Below, piece by piece: positions 36,889 through 50,014 of a DNA stretch of 64,000 nucleotides; positions within the stretch are counted from its first letter, which is position 1; each line of letters opens with the position of its first letter. The stretch is from positions 3,100,001 to 3,164,000 of the forward strand of contig NC_085850.1 of the NCBI RefSeq assembly GCF_020906515.1, read 5' to 3'. Origin of the DNA: Vanrija pseudolonga (lineage: Eukaryota > Basidiomycota > Tremellomycetes > Trichosporonales > Trichosporonaceae). The notes under the pieces are model-generated. The model was not told the DNA's origin. It did no database searches and worked only from the letters and a program-made list of their open reading frames with translations. The translations under genes were made by a program, and so were the position numbers.

Positions 36889-37175
36889 GGGGTTGAGAGC
36901 ACGCGCGGGCAGTGGCCGCAGTCATGCCCCGCCATACTGTACTTCTAGGGTGGATCTCTGAATGGAGCCACGGGGGGAGGGGGCAGACTAGATGTTTAGA
37001 GCATAATACGCTATGCATGAAGTGGACTTTGCTTGAGGAGGGGTGCAGCTGGTGCAGCAATGGATGCCATGTTCAGCGACGCGCCCAGCGCCACCACCAC
37101 ACTGCCCACGCCCGCCGCCAAAACACGACGTCATGCAATTTTGTGTTTGGCCCCCATCCACCACCCACAACCAAC

Positions 37176-37801
37176 ATGCCACCAAGAGAAAAGCTCGACG
37201 TCGAGACGCCAGAATCGCGCGAGGCGCGGCTGGGTGGGTGCGCGCGTCGACATCACTAACCCCAGGCTCGCTCTTCTCGTCGCTCGCGCAGCCGGGCACC
37301 GACGCCGACGGCGGCGCACCCGCGTTCCCCCTCCCGCCGAGCAGGCCGCACGCGATGCCCGAGTCGGACGGTAAGCTCGGAGAACGAAACCTCCGTGGCC
37401 TCTAACGATGCGCAGTGCTAGCCCGCGCACGCGCCTTCCTCCCCCTCCTCGCCTCGTCCAACGCCGAGCTCCTCGCGCGCGCCGCGGCGGACCCGTCCAG
37501 CGTGGACATTGAACGTGCCGACGGGGAGCACGTAGCCATGGACGTTGGGCTGGGCGTGTTCGACGTGCAGGGTACCCCTGGGGCCGGGCTCGGGCCGGTC
37601 GTGGAGCGAGACGGTGCTGTTTGGGAGGCTGCGGCTCAGGCTGGGGATGAGGAGGAGGAGGACGACGAGGAGGGGAGCGAGGGGGAGGACGAGAGTGATA
37701 CCACCGAGAGCAGCGATGAGGACGATGATGATGACGAGGAGGATGTGGACGAGGACGAGGTCGACGCCGCTGCCGACGACAGCATGGACCAGGATAAGTA
37801 G
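37176..37801 (+). CDS. NOPCHAP1-like (DUF4598) acidic protein
   Basis: Exons 37176-37233, 37266-37370 and 37416-37801 encode 182 residues. A conserved core (VLARARAFLPLLASSNAELL, then SVDIE, then VAMDVGLGVFDV) resembles the DUF4598/NOPCHAP1 family, whose human member helps box C/D snoRNP assembly by linking NOP58 to the R2TP chaperone. The last 60 residues are nearly all Asp/Glu with Ser (EEEEDDEEGSEGEDESD), as in histone- or RNP-binding nuclear proteins. The first intron is 32 nt (37234-37265), among the shortest in the window. Function is inferred from the core motif only. Confidence 0.68.
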
Positions 37802-37950
37802 TACCCCCATAGACTTGCATGACGCGCATGACCCGACGCACTCGCGTGACTTGACACACCCGCCCACGCACATGACTCGGACCGCTCGCCTCGCTTCTCG
37901 CGACGCGACACACCTCGCATCACTCTACTGACTCTATACGCCGTATCTAC

Positions 37951-38852
37951 CTACAGCCCAATGTGCCTGCCCTTGCCGCGCACGCCCTTCCACACGTTAT
38001 CGACCCACTCCTTCTCGTCGCGCTCGACGACGACAAAGTCGGAGCGGCTGGTGGTCGACGTCGTGGCGGGGGCAGCGGTGACCGACGACGTGCTGGCGCC
38101 GAGGCCGCCGCGCGCCACCTTGGAGGGGCTCGCGCTCGACGTGTCGTCGTAGAAGAGGCCCGTGGCCGACGGCGCCGGCTGCGCGAGGTTGAGGATGCGC
38201 GCCGTCGACGACGACAGCGGCGACTGGCGCTCTGGGGTTCCGACTGCCGGGCTGCCGACTGCGCCCGGACGGTTCGGGGACGCGCGGTAGATGGACTGCG
38301 CGAGCGGGCTCTGCGCCGCGCTGGAGCGCACTGGCGTAGCCGCTGGCTCGGGGTAGCTTCGTGTCTGTGCGTAAGTGGGTGTCTGGGGTTGACGGCCTGG
38401 GGCACTCACCAACGGCGACGACTTGGAAATCGGCACAAACGCCATGCCCTTGGGCGCGGGGGGAGGGACGGGCGGCTGCTGCACCCAGTAGGCGGCCTCG
38501 GCGATGTTGTACAGGAGCGAGAGGGTGACGAGGGTTTCTGGGGAGCGGTTAGCGGGGCGGCCTCGAGTTGCGCGAGAAGCAGCGAGCAGCGGGGCAACAT
38601 GCATCTCGCTACGCTCCCTTCACCCGCTGCTCCGCCCGACTCACCAATCCACCACACCATGGCGCTGCCACGGCGCTGGAGCGACGCAAGCGCGAGCACC
38701 TTGTCGACGAGGGCGACGAGCACTGCGCGGAGCGAGATGTACGGCGTGAAGATTGCGCGCAGGAACGCAAAGAGCGCCAAGGCCCCGAGGTTGGACTTGA
38801 GGCGCGAGCGCGCAATCGGCGCCGGGAGGGGTGCCGGGAGTGAGAAGGCCAT
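37951..38852 (-). CDS. Pom34-like nuclear-envelope membrane protein (tentative)
   Basis: Exons 38852-38645, 38537-38410 and 38364-37951 encode 249 residues. Two hydrophobic segments sit in the N-terminal third (GALALFAFLRAIFTPYISL followed by AVLVALVDKVLALASL, and MVWWIETLVTLSLLYNIAEA). A long Ser/Pro/Ala-rich hydrophilic tail follows, ending DEKEWVDNVWKGVRGKG. Two membrane spans plus a disordered tail is the layout of Pom34 (NPCC family), a pore-membrane nucleoporin; the call is tentative. The second intron (38365-38409) is 45 nt, in frame and free of stops, so a 264-residue form is possible. It diverges from WDR59 with about 270 bases between starts. Confidence 0.6.
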
Positions 38853-39121
38853 CGAGAGTGGGGTGTGGGCGGCGAGAGTGGACAATGGCAGGAGCAGGTT
38901 GTTGTTTGTTGATCGCGCGAAAAGGTGCGCCGCGGTCGGTGCGACGAACAAGGACAACGGCCAGCGGTGGGTGCAAATGATGCCGACTTGGAATCGACGT
39001 CACTGGAATTGGCCAAGTCCGACGACGACTTGAACGCCATCGCAATCGCAATCACCACCCATCACATCGCACCCATCGCACAAGGACACGCACTACCGCT
39101 GGCGCCGAGCAAGCAAGCACA

Positions 39122-42100
39122 ATGCACTCGCCGTCGCCGTCGCGCGTGCCCCTCCCGCCGTCGGGGCCCGCCTCGCGCCGGTCAAGCGTCACCTCGCCGC
39201 GGGGGTTATCGCCGCTCGTCTCGGCGAAGGTAGTGCGCGCGCGCGGCCCGTCGACGACCTTTTCCGCGGCCGGCGGCTCGATCCTCGGGCTCGGCGCCAG
39301 CGTGGCGTCGCTCGCCCCGCCCGAGGTCGAGCGCCGCTCCTCCTCCCCGGCCGACCCGTTCCAGGAGGGCGCGACAATCACCGTCAACCAGCCCGTTGGC
39401 AGCCTGTCCATCTCGCCGTCGAGCCGAGACGTCTGCCTCGCGAGTAGAAAGGGCCTGTACATCCTCGACTTGAACAATGTCGACTCGGCGCCCCGGTTCG
39501 TGCCGCAGGGCGGAACGTGGCAGATCGCCGAGTGAGTGAGAGGGGAGGGAGGGAAGGCGGGTTGCTGACGCCGGTCCAGCTGCCAGTGGTCGCCGCACGC
39601 CGTTACAGACAACCTGATCCTGTCAACCTCGTCCCAGAAGCTGTTGATCTGGGATCTCGCGGCGCAGACCGCGCTCATGCGCTCCATTGACGCCCACTCG
39701 CGCGCCATCACAGACATCAACTGGCATGCCCTCAACCCCAACCTCATGGCTACGGTGGCCATGGACGCTGGCATTCGCGGCTGGGACCTGCGTATGGACG
39801 GCAACACACCATTCATGCGCCTATCGGCGTGGGGCGCGGCAGGCACCCAGGTCAAGTGGAACCGCCAGCACGAGCACATCCTCGCCACGGCGCACGGCAA
39901 GGACGTGATTGTCTGGGACGACCGCAAGGGGTCCGTCCCGGTCGTTGTGATTAAAGCGCATGATGCCAAGATCTACGGAATCGACTGGGACAGAAGAGAA
40001 CGTCACAAGATTGTGACCTGCTCGCTCGACCGCACAATCAAGTACTGGAACGTGCCCGAGCTGTCGCCGGGCAACGAACAGCTCAGCGACAATGACTTTG
40101 TGCCGCTCCCATCGCCGATCGGATCAATGTACGAGCCCCGGCAGACGATCCAGACAAACTATCCTGTCTGGCGAGCGCGACACCTGCCGTTCGGATACGG
40201 CGTGCTCGCTCTCCCTCAGCGTGGAGAGACGGCGCTCGAAATGTTCGGCTACGACTGCCCAGAGACACCGGGCGTGTCCAACGCCCCAGTGGAAAGGTTT
40301 GAAGGCCACGCCGACGTGGTCAAGGAGTTTGTGTGGCGCAAGCGTGGCGGCGACGACCTCGAACACGAGGACCGCGAGTTCCAGCTCGTCACCTGGTCAA
40401 AGGACCGCACGCTGCGTATCTGGCCCGTGTCGCGCGAGGTGTCGGCCAAGGTTGGATACCAGGCCGGCGCGCCCATCACGGTCCTGAGTACGCGTCGAGG
40501 TGCCAGGGATGTGACTTACACCCGCATCCCAGGCCGTGAAGGTGCAGTTGCTGGGTCCTACCTGCCCGCGCCAAAGGTGATCGACCCCCACAACCCACAC
40601 CTCTGCCTCCCGACCATGTTCCCACCCACTGCGCCACCGAGCGGTATCGCGCGCCAGCGCATGCTCGCTGCGCCCAAGGAGACGGGTATGACCCGAGGTG
40701 GAGGCACGCAGAAGGCGGCCGTGGATCAGATCGAGTGGCTAACAAAGGTCGTCAAGATGGGCAAGGGTGGCACTGGGGTGACGCCAGAGTCGAGTGTCGC
40801 ACCCAGCCGTGCGACCAGCGTCATGCCCGGCGACAATGGAAGAAGAGGGGCTCTGGGGCCCGCCGCGTCGATTACCAGCAACTCTGTCCAGACGTCACCG
40901 GAGATTGAGAACCGCAGCCATGAAAGCGACAGGTCGAGCTCGCGCCCGCGTACCCCAGCAGAGAATGGCTCGCTCCGTGCCCTCAGCTTGACGCGTACAC
41001 CATCGCAGAAGCGTAGGAGGAGCTTGGACTTTTCTACCACTGGTCCAGAGTTTATCCCACTCAAGGATGAGCTCGTCCTCGTGCACAAGATGTTTCCAAA
41101 GTCCAAAGTCAACTTTGAGAAGGTGAGTTGGGCCGTGCCGACGACTAACTGACGCCAGATTGACATTGCGCACCGCAAACTTACAATGTCGCTCAATGGC
41201 CCATGGGCGAACGGCGACCGCTTCGCGTTCATCCGTATCCACTGGACGTTCCCACCAAAGTACCCCCACGGTCCCGAGATCCCGACGTTCGAGCTCGAAC
41301 GCAACGCGACGGTCTCACCTATAACTCGCCACCGCATCGTTTCGACCATCAAGGAGATCCGGGCGGCCAACAAGCAGTGTCTCGTGTCTGTCACCGAGTT
41401 CCTCCTCGGCTACCATGAGCGCATGGGCCGGCGGGTCGTCGACGAAGAGAGTGGCAGTGAGAGCGATCGTGTGATCCAGAACGTGCCCATGTTGGTCCGG
41501 TCAACGGGTGCGACATTCGGACCCAACGGCCAGCTCGTGTGCTTCTTCCCGAAGCAGACTGTCCTGCCGCGTGCGAGGACGTCGTTGTCTCGGTCACCGT
41601 CTGGCGGACGGGATCCGTTCAACTCGCCCCTTGCGCGCGCCATCACCGCGTTGTCGCGACTGGAGAATCCCCACAAGCCCGCGATGATGCGGTACAAGAG
41701 ACACATCCGCAAGCTCAAGGCTGGCGTCGCACCCGTTCAGGCGCGGAGCACGCTCACGATCCACAACGTGTCACATCTCGTTGGCGGGCCAGATGCCAAC
41801 CTCGCGGCTGTGTACACCACCACCTCTATCGACGCCAACCTGGTCCATGCGCTCGACATGAAGCGTCTCGACCATGCCGAGGTTTGGGCGGCAGTGCGGA
41901 GTCTCCTGACCGACCCGCCCCCGCCGTACTCCCGCCATCCGCCGTTTCACCGCGATAGCAGTGCTAAGCGGGAACGCATGGACTGGGAGGTTGGTATGGA
42001 GCGGAAGCGGCGGGTGCTTGACAAGATGTGAGTGGTGCTGTGGGGGGCCAGAAGTTGACGGTTAGCTTTGACAGGCTTATGGAGGCCCACGACATCCAGC

Positions 42101-43823
42101 TCCTCGCACTCATTGCTTGCATTCTGAAAGAGTATGAGCGAACGTCCAATCCACCACCGCCGGCAGAGACGATTGTCCACCACTCGCCCGAGGTCGACTA
42201 CTTTGATCTTCCAACTACAACGACAACCATGGTACCTACAGCGGTTACCGTTGGAAGGAGGCATAGCTCCAACACACCGACGACGCCGCCGCAGTCTGGG
42301 CCGAGCAGCTTCCGCACGTCGGGCTGGTCGCAGATCCTCATGAACCCCTCATCCATCAGCCTGCGCGGTATGGCGTTGACGCCGCGTGACCGCACGTCGT
42401 TTGACCTTCCCAACCGCGTGGGGACTCCCCGCACGCCCATCGCAGGCAGCTTTGAAGAGCAGTCGCAGATGGGCGTGTCAATTCCCCCACGAAGTGACAC
42501 TATTGGCCCGCTGATAACTGGCACATCGCTTGTTGCGGCCTCTCCGCGGAGACTGGACCGCCGTGAGTCACGCGAGTCGCGCGACTATGGCAGAGCGGGC
42601 AGAGACCCGCGCCCACGCCCGCTGTCCATGACGACGGCGGGGACGAGCGGCTCGACATGGTCCCCGCCGGGGTACCAAGTCCCGCCTACGCCTGGCCGCC
42701 CGCCGCAGCCATTTGAGCGCGATACTTCTGGAGCGAGCCTAGGCGACGCGCCGCCCCCGACTGGTCGCTCCCAGAAGGTATCGTTTGGCTCGGCGAGTCC
42801 CCTACGCAGAACATTCTCCCGTGCAGGCGGTGTGCTTACGTCGACGCCCGAACGGAAGCGCCGGCACCGGACCGTCGGTGTACGCATCGACCTCATCGTT
42901 GACGAGCAGTGAGTTGTAGTTGGCAACCAAGCTGACATGTAGCCCGCGCACGTCGCTGCTCCGTGATGATATCCTCCCCCTGGCCGAGGCCTGGAAGCTC
43001 ATCTACGCCGACTACCTCCTCCGCATCGGCCATGTGGGGAAGCGTGCCGCTCTCCTCCAGTACGACTTTGCGCCTGTTAACGGGCCGGCGCTGGCTGCTG
43101 CGGGTGGCGACCTCAACACAAAGGACCTAGGTAAGTGCCGCCGAAGGTGTGCAGAGCTCACTCTAGCCTTTGCAACCATGTGCCAGTACTGCCACGAGCG
43201 TGTTGTGACGCCGGGACGCACATCATGCCCGAACTGCTCTCGCGCCCGCGAGCCGCCACATTGCTCGGTCTGCCGCCTTCCAATCAAGGGTGAGTGGAGG
43301 GAGCTGCTCCGCGCCCCGCTGACATTCAGGCCTCGCCACGACGTGTACAGTCTGCTCGCACACATCGCACACGCGCTGCCTGCGGCCCATGTTACAGTCC
43401 AGCCAGGACCACTGCCCCGCGTGCCTGTGCCACTGTCTGGCAGAACGAGGCGTCTCAGGCAGCTTCTACACGGCTCTCCCACCGCCGCCTAGCGCAGCAG
43501 TGCAGTACGGCTTTGATCCGGACGACCTCGGCATGAGCGGGCAGATGTCGCCCACCTCGCTGATCTTTGACGGCCCACACGCGGCCATGCTCGACACGCC
43601 GCCAAACGAGCTGATACACCCCGAGCCTATCCGCCGCACCGGCGCCATCACCGCACTCGAGCTGACTACGGGCTTGGGCGCAGGTCCCAGCGGCAGCGGG
43701 ACGGCGTCGGCGCCACCCGCAGACGACAAGGACAAGCCGCTGCCTCCACCCCCGCCTCGCGAGGGTCTCCTCGCAAGATCGAGACTCCGCGCGTTGGGAG
43801 CCGAGGGTATTCTTGGGTGGTGA
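39122..43823 (+). CDS. WDR59/Sea3-like SEA (GATOR2) complex subunit
   Basis: Exons 39122-39531, 39580-41122, 41159-42027, 42075-42908, 42943-43130, 43167-43289 and 43330-43823 encode 1,486 residues. Domains: WD40 repeats at about 80-450 (HSRAITDINWHALNPNLMAT, IYGIDWDRRERHKIVTCSLD, IKYWNVPEL), an RWD domain at about 640-755 (KLTMSLNGPWANGDRFAF, YPHGPEIPTFELE), and a C-terminal zinc/RING-like region at about 1285-1375 (CQYCHERV, CPNCSRAREPPHCSVCRLP, CTVCSHTSHTRCL, CPACLCHC). WD40-RWD-RING is the WDR59/Mtc5 order. The complex sits on vacuole or lysosome membranes and controls TORC1. Long disordered stretches explain the extra length over yeast Mtc5 (1,148). Intron 5 (36 nt) is in frame and stop-free. 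Confidence 0.87.
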
Positions 43824-44073
43824 TGTAGTGATGTAGTGCTTTCTTGTCGATGTATTTGTTGAACATGATGCCGTGTGACTTGCGTATCACTATGCCGGTC
43901 ATGACGAGCGAGCCCAACCGCGGACCCGATCCCCCAACCCAACCCCTCCGTCCCACCTCCGGCTCTCCTCCGAACCCCTCGCCGCCTTCACGACCCCAAC
44001 CCCGCCGCCGCCGGGTATGCTCATGCAATCTTTGCTGTACAAGTCTGCTTGCTTCTGCACTGCACTAGCAGCA

Positions 44074-44399
44074 CTAGTGGTGCTCGTCGTGGTCGCCGTG
44101 TCCGTGTCCGTCCCATGGGTGCCTGAGGCCGATGAGGGCGGGGCCGTCCTGGCTGCGGTGTGTTAGTGACTCGTCCTTGTCCGCACACGCTTGCGCCAGC
44201 ACCCACCGAGCGCGGTAGAAGACAAAGAACCACATGCCGGCGCCGAGGGCCTTGGCGAGGCCGCGGTGCAGGAATGATGGGGGGTGGGGGTGGAATCCTG
44301 CGCGTGTGTGAGCTTTGCGATTGTCAGTCTGCGCGCCGGTGGCCGTGCCGTTGGGACAGCTCTGGCCTCGGGCTCGCTCTACTCACCTGGGCCGGCCAT
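44074..44399 (-). CDS. NDUFB2-like complex I subunit (tiny gene)
   Basis: Exons 44399-44387, 44297-44207 and 44152-44074 encode 60 residues in consistent phase: a short N-terminus (MAGPGFHPHPPSFLHRG), one hydrophobic stretch (GAGMWFFVFYRARQDGP) and an end with LIGLRHPWDGHG plus His/Asp. The MWFFVFYRxxxDGPxxxGLRHPW pattern is that of fungal NDUFB2/AGGG-type accessory subunits of mitochondrial complex I. The first exon is 13 nt. No single open frame reveals this gene; it was found by tracing splice sites. Its presence implies the organism has respiratory complex I. It diverges from eIF2 gamma. Confidence 0.7.
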
Positions 44400-44928
44400 T
44401 CTGAGTAGTTGGTTGCTTGCTTGCTGGGTTGGGATCGTTGGAATGCGCACCTCGAGACAACCAACCGTTCGGTGGTGGTGTGAGTGCGTCGGTGCAGGTG
44501 CAGGGCAGGGAACGGAGCAGCAGCGGGATCAAATCCACGCGAATCCCCGGTTGTCCCGACCAGTCAGTGACGACGAGTTGAGCGTCCTTTCCTGCTGACG
44601 TAATCGGGAGTTAACACAATAAAATCGGAACAAAAAATCCCTTGGTGGTGCATCACGTGATCCACACGACTCATGGTCTTCATCGACTCGCCTCGCGGCG
44701 CCGCTCGTTCTGCAGTGGGCGGTACATCACAAGAGGAGCTGAGCGAACACTCTCGACTCTCTCGAGACACCACCACATCCACTACACACACTCGTATCTC
44801 TAAAAGGGCGCGATCTCGACGTTACCATCAGACTCGACTCGACCCCGGCCACTCGCCACATACAAAAGAATCGCGCACCGCGCCAAAAGCACCCACACAC
44901 CACATCTACGAAAACTAGCACCGACACA
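44400..44928. promoter_or_regulatory. Divergent promoter, NDUFB2-like / eIF2 gamma
   Basis: 529 bases without a gene. An 8-bp palindrome TCACGTGA lies at 44653-44660, near the centre. An A-rich patch (AACACAATAAAATCGGAACAAAAAATC) precedes it, and the final 100 bases before the eIF2 gamma ATG are A/C-rich leader. Confidence 0.55.
44653..44660. promoter_or_regulatory. TCACGTGA palindrome
   Basis: Full 8-bp palindrome around a CACGTG E-box in the divergent NDUFB2-like/eIF2 gamma promoter. The same octamer occurs at 53597-53604, in another divergent promoter. Confidence 0.5.
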
Positions 44929-46794
44929 ATGGCCGCCGTCAACGACCCCATGGCCGCGTTCCAGGGCGAGGGCTCGAGCTCCAACCCCGCCGCCGAGGTC
45001 CAGGTCGACCTGACCAAGCTCACGGCGCTGAGCCCCGAGGTTATCTCCAAGCAGGCCACGGTGAGTGCTGCCGAGGGCCGAGCGGAGCGCGATGGCGCGC
45101 GGCGGCGGCGTAAAGAACTTGGTGGCAAGAGGGGGGAAGGTCCGAGGCCGAGCCGGCGCCGAGCGACGGCGACGTCGAGCAGCGTAACGACGTGCGGCGT
45201 ACACGTGCTCCCGGAGCCGCTCTCTGCACCTCGACGGCCTTGATGAGCTCCCGAGCCCACGCTCCGCTTTGCCTCTTTTGCCGCTTTTGCCGCCCAACTC
45301 TGTGCTGACATTCTCAGATTAACATCGGCACCATCGGCCATGTCGCGCACGGAAAGTCGTCGACCGTCCGCGCCATCTCGGGCGTGCAGACTGTCCGTTT
45401 CAAGAACGAGCTTGAGCGTAACATTACCATCAAGCTGGGTTACGCCAACGCCAAAGTGCGTCGTCGGTTGGGAGGTGGCCGGGACCGAGGCGAGCTGGAC
45501 TGTGCGCGCGTGCTCGTGTGCACGCTGGTCTTGTCTTGGTCGTCCGCGCCTCCCCCCGTGTTATCCTATCGCAGCCACTAACATTCGCAGATCTACAAGT
45601 GCCAGAACCCCGCATGCCCTCCCCCCACCTGCTACCGCTCGTACCCCTCGTCCAAGGAGAACAACCCCAAGTGCGAGAGGCCAGGCTGTGACGGCCGCCT
45701 CGAGCTGATCCGCCACGTCTCCTTTGTCGACTGGTGAGTTTGGCTGATGAGTTTGACCTACAGCAATACTGACAACACCCAGCCCCGGTCACGACATTCT
45801 CATGGCTACCATGCTTACCGGTGCCGCCGTCATGGACGGTGCTCTCCTCCTGATCGCTGGTAACGAATCATGCCCCCAGCCCCAAACAGGAGAGCACTTG
45901 GCTGCCCTCGAGATTATCGGTATCGACCCCCACAACATTGTCATTCTCCAGAACAAGATGGACTTGGTGCGCGAGACCGAGGCCGTCGAGCACTCGGAGC
46001 AGATCCGCAAGTTTGTCGAGGGTACCACCGCCCGCCTTGCCCCCATCATCCCCGTTTCCGCCCAGCTCAAGTTCAACATTGACGCCGTCGTCATGGCCCT
46101 TGCCAAGATTGAGCCCCCCAAACACGACTTCACTGCCGACCCCCGCATGGTCGTTATCCGTTCATTCGACGTCAACAAGCCCGGTGCAACCGTCGACGAG
46201 CTCAAGGGTGGTGTTGCCGGTGGTTCGATTATCCAGGGTGTGTTCAAGGTTGGCCAGGAGGTCGAGATCCGCCCAGGAATCATCACCCGTGACGCTACCG
46301 GAACCTGCACTTGCCGTCCCCTCATCTCCAAGATCCAGTCGCTCCACGCCGAGCAGAACCACCTCCAGTTCGCTGTCCCTGGTGGTCTTATTGGTGTCGG
46401 AACCCTCGTCGACCCTGCACTCTGCCGTGCCGACCGTCTGCTCGGCATGGTCATGTCCGCCGTCGGCAAGGGCCCCAGCATCTACATTGAGATCAAGGCC
46501 GAGGTCTTCCTTCTCCGTCGTTTGCTCGGTGTCAAGACCGACGACAGCAAGAAGGCCAAGGTCTCCAAGCTTACTGTCGGCGAGACCCTGTTCGTCAACA
46601 TTGGTGCCTCGCAGACTGGTGGTCGCATCCTCGCCGTCAAGGGCGGCGATGTCACCATTGGCCTCACCACCCCTGCCTGTACCGAGAAGGGTGAGAAGAT
46701 TGCCCTCTCGCGCCGTATCGACAAGCACTGGCGTCTTATCGGTTGGGGCAAGGTCAAGAGCGGTGGTGTTCTTGCCGAGGTTCGTGATGACTAG
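44929..46794 (+). CDS. GCD11: Translation initiation factor eIF2 subunit gamma
   Basis: Exons 44929-45060, 45318-45455, 45591-45733 and 45783-46794 encode 474 residues. It is the GTPase that binds Met-tRNAi in the ternary complex. GTP-binding motifs are intact: GHVAHGKSS (G1), VDCPGHD (G3), NKMD (G4) and SAQ (G5). The zinc-binding insert unique to eIF2 gamma is present ([11 protein letters not shown] ... CERPGC), as are the switch segment [12 protein letters not shown] and the C-terminal beta-barrel ([20 protein letters not shown]). A short acidic N-terminal tail matches yeast Gcd11, though shorter than its 527 residues. The first introns (257, 135 nt) are longer than typical here. Confidence 0.96.
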
Positions 46795-47175
46795 AGGAGC
46801 CGAGTGTACGTAGAGTAGACGGCAGATTAGGACCGCGCATACTGGCACGCAGCCTGGGCTTGTAGCGACATGCACTGCATCATAACGCGGGATGTGGGCA
46901 ACGGACAAAGCCAGTTGTGCTGCGTGCGCAGTACCATCATTCGAGTCTGTATCAGATTGATATGCAATGTATGCTTGAGAGTGCGACACTGCCACCCACC
47001 ACCCAATGTGTCACTTATTGTGTGCCTCAACATTCGCCACGTCGACGTATTAGGTTGATGGCCGATCGAAGTTGGCCGCCCCGCGCGACGCGACACCCCT
47101 GGGGTCACACCACATCCTGCATCGTATCTCTCTCCTCAATCACATCTCCCACACACACCACACGCCTCTCCCAAC
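46795..47175. other. Intergenic, eIF2 gamma 3' side and PMT promoter
   Basis: 381 bases, no gene seen. The last 80 bases are C/T/A-rich leader (CACACACCACACG) before the PMT start. Confidence 0.45.
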
Positions 47176-49771
47176 ATGTCGCTTCAGCCGCGTCAACGGC
47201 GGCCAAAGAAGAGCCCAGAGCTGCCGCAGACCGTGGACCGGTACTCTGACGAGCACAAGGTGGGTCCTGGCCGGCAGCCCATTCATTGTTTTTGTTTTCC
47301 CTCAGCTAACCCTCAGCGCGACGCGCAGCACACGCCCCGCCCGCCCGTCTCCGCCGACACGCTGCGCAATGAGCGCGTCCTCTCGTACGCCGTCGCGCTG
47401 GGTCTGACTGCGCTCGCGGCCATTGTGCGCTTCTGGGGCATCAAGCACCCCGACCAGGTCGTGTTCGACGAGGTGCACTTTGGCTCGTTTGCGACCCACT
47501 ACCTCCAGCGCGAGTACTACTTTGATGTTCACCCGCCGCTTGCCAAGATGCTCAACGCGCTCGCCGGCTGGGCAGTCGGCTACACCAAGCCCTTTGGCTT
47601 TGACAACATTGGCGACAGCTACGTTACCGAGGAGAACCCCGTGCCGTACGTCGGCCTCCGCGGATGGAGCGCGATCCTCGGCTCGGTTACCGTTCCCGTC
47701 GTGTATGCTACCATGCGCGAGAGCGGGTACCCTATCCCTATCGCTGCGTTCTCGGCTCTGCTGATTCTCTTCGGTGAGTAAGGACAAAGGTTGTGGTGGG
47801 GGTTGCGGCAGATGGCGGGAGGCACGATCAATCGGATCGACAGCGGCTGACGCCCACCTCCCCCAGACAACGGCCACATCACACATACCCGCCTTATCCT
47901 CCTCGACGCTCCTTTGGTCCTCTTCATGGCCCTGTCTCTCTTTGCCTACGTCAAGTTCCACCAGCAGCGCTACCGCGAGTTCTCCAACGAGTGGTGGGGC
48001 TGGCTCCTCGCCACGGGCGCCGCGCTCGCCTGCACACTCGGCTGCAAGATGGTCGGCCTCTTCACATTCTTTACCGTCGGCGCGGCCGTCGTCTGGGACC
48101 TGTGGGGCATCCTCGACGTCAAGCGCGGCTACACGATGCGCCACTTCTGGAAGCACTTTGTGTACCGTGCCGTCGGCCTCATTCTCTGGCCCTTCATCAT
48201 CTATCTCTCCTTCTTCTGGATCCACTTCAAGATTCTCAAGTATTCCGGTCCTGGCGACACGTTCATGAGCCCCGCGTTCCAGGAGACGCTGGCGGGCAAC
48301 GAGCTGCTCCAGTCGTCGCAGGGTGGGTTATGAACAAAGGTCGCTTCTAACCCACACAGAAATCCGCTACTACGACACCATCACCATCCAGCACAAGGAC
48401 ACGTCCCAGTTCCTCCACTCGCACGTGGACCGCTACCCTCTGCGCTACCCCGATGACCGTGTCTCGTCGCAGGGCCAGCAGGTGACGTGCTACCCGCACA
48501 ACGACACCAACAACCACTGGCAGGTCATCCCCACGCGCGAGATCCCCGCCTCTGGCCGTGGACGCGTCGTTCGCCACAACGACGTTGTCCAGTTCCGCCA
48601 CCTTGGTACCGACACGCTCCTCATGACCCACGACGTTGCCTCGCCCACCATGCCTACGAACCAGGAGTTTACGACGGCTGGCAAGGACGACGCCGACAAG
48701 CGCGAGTTTACCCTCTTCCAGCTCCAGGTCAACGACGCTCACGAGGGCGAGCCGATCAAGACGCTGTCGTCCCACTTCAAGGTGCAGCACGTCAAGACGC
48801 GTGTCATGCTCTGGACGCACAAGAAGGCGCTCCCCGACTGGGGTCACAACCAGCAGGAAGTCAACGGTAACAAGAATGCCGACCACCGTTCCGCTCTCTG
48901 GGTCTCAACCGAGATTGTCTCCGACGGCCAGGGCCAGGACTTCCGAAACCGCACTGGCTCTGTGCCCGACAAGCCCGTCAAGCACATGAACTTCTTCAAG
49001 AAGTGGTTTGAGCTCCAGGTGCTCATGCTCCAGCACAACGCTGGTCTGTCGAGCAGCCACCCGTACGCGTCCACACCTGTCGAGTGGCCCTTCTGTCTCT
49101 CGGGCGTGAGCTTCTGGACCAACAACGACCTCAGGCAGCAAATCTACATGATTGGCAACCTGATCGACTGGTGGGTCTGCGCCGTCGCGCTCAGCATCTT
49201 CCTCGGCATCATTGGTGCCGACCAGCTCGCACGCCGCCGTGGCATTGAGCCGATCGAGGACGACGTCCGCAACAGGATGTACCGCAACACCCTCTTCTTC
49301 TTTGGCGCCTGGGCGTTCCACTACTTCCCCTTCTACACGATGGAGCGCCAGAGGTTCCTGCACCACTACCTGCCCGCGCACCTCGCGTCGGCGCTCGTGG
49401 CCGGCTCGATCCTCAACTTTATCGTCGTCGAGACGGTCAACTACCCTGTCTCGGTTGCCGGTCCCAAGACGCGCCTCCGTCCCCAGGTGCGCGCCGTCGT
49501 CGGCCGCAACGGCCTCATCGTCATTGGTGTCCTCACGGCGCTTGTGATCGGCTCGTTTGCCTACCTTGCTCCGTTCACCTACGGCACGACTCTCACTTCC
49601 CAGCAAATCTCGGCTCGCAAGCTGCTCCCAAGCTGGACCTTGCACTTTGAGGCCAAGGAGGTCGTCGAGGTCGACCAGAACCTGCTGGCTAACAATGCCA
49701 TGGGCTCGGCCGAGGAGCCTGTTGTTGTGGAGGGCGCATCGGCCGACGACGAGCAGATTGCGCTCTCATAG
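47176..49771 (+). CDS. Protein O-mannosyltransferase, probably Pmt4 type
   Basis: Exons 47176-47259, 47317-47773, 47867-48322 and 48360-49771 encode 802 residues. It transfers mannose from dolichol-phosphate-mannose to Ser/Thr in the ER membrane. The catalytic loop is intact (VVFDEVHFGSFATHYLQREY, FDVHPPLAKML), followed by multiple membrane spans (IAAFSALLILFDNGHITHTR, LLATGAALACTLGCKMVGLF), a MIR domain of three motifs at about 330-520 (HSHVDRYPLRYPDDRVSSQG, YPHNDTNNHWQVIP) and a C-terminal group of spans. FDNIGDSYV and the overall MIR sequence favour Pmt4 over Pmt1/Pmt2, but subfamily choice by eye is moderate. The C-terminus is acidic, without an HDEL-type signal. Confidence 0.88.
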
Positions 49772-50014
49772 CGGCATACCGCATACCCCGTGGCGCCGCA
49801 AAGCGCGACATCTCACTATATCCACACCCACTTGCTCTGTCAGTGGTTTAAAATGCATACTCATGGCGCGGAGGTGGGCGGTACTGTGCGGGCTACTTCC
49901 TCAACTCGACAGTGATATTAACATTGACTGCATCGGTCGACTACTATCTTTACTACAGAGCTACTGTTGACCAGAATATGGCCGGGCAAAAATAGCTCCA
50001 CTTAACGGCGGGCC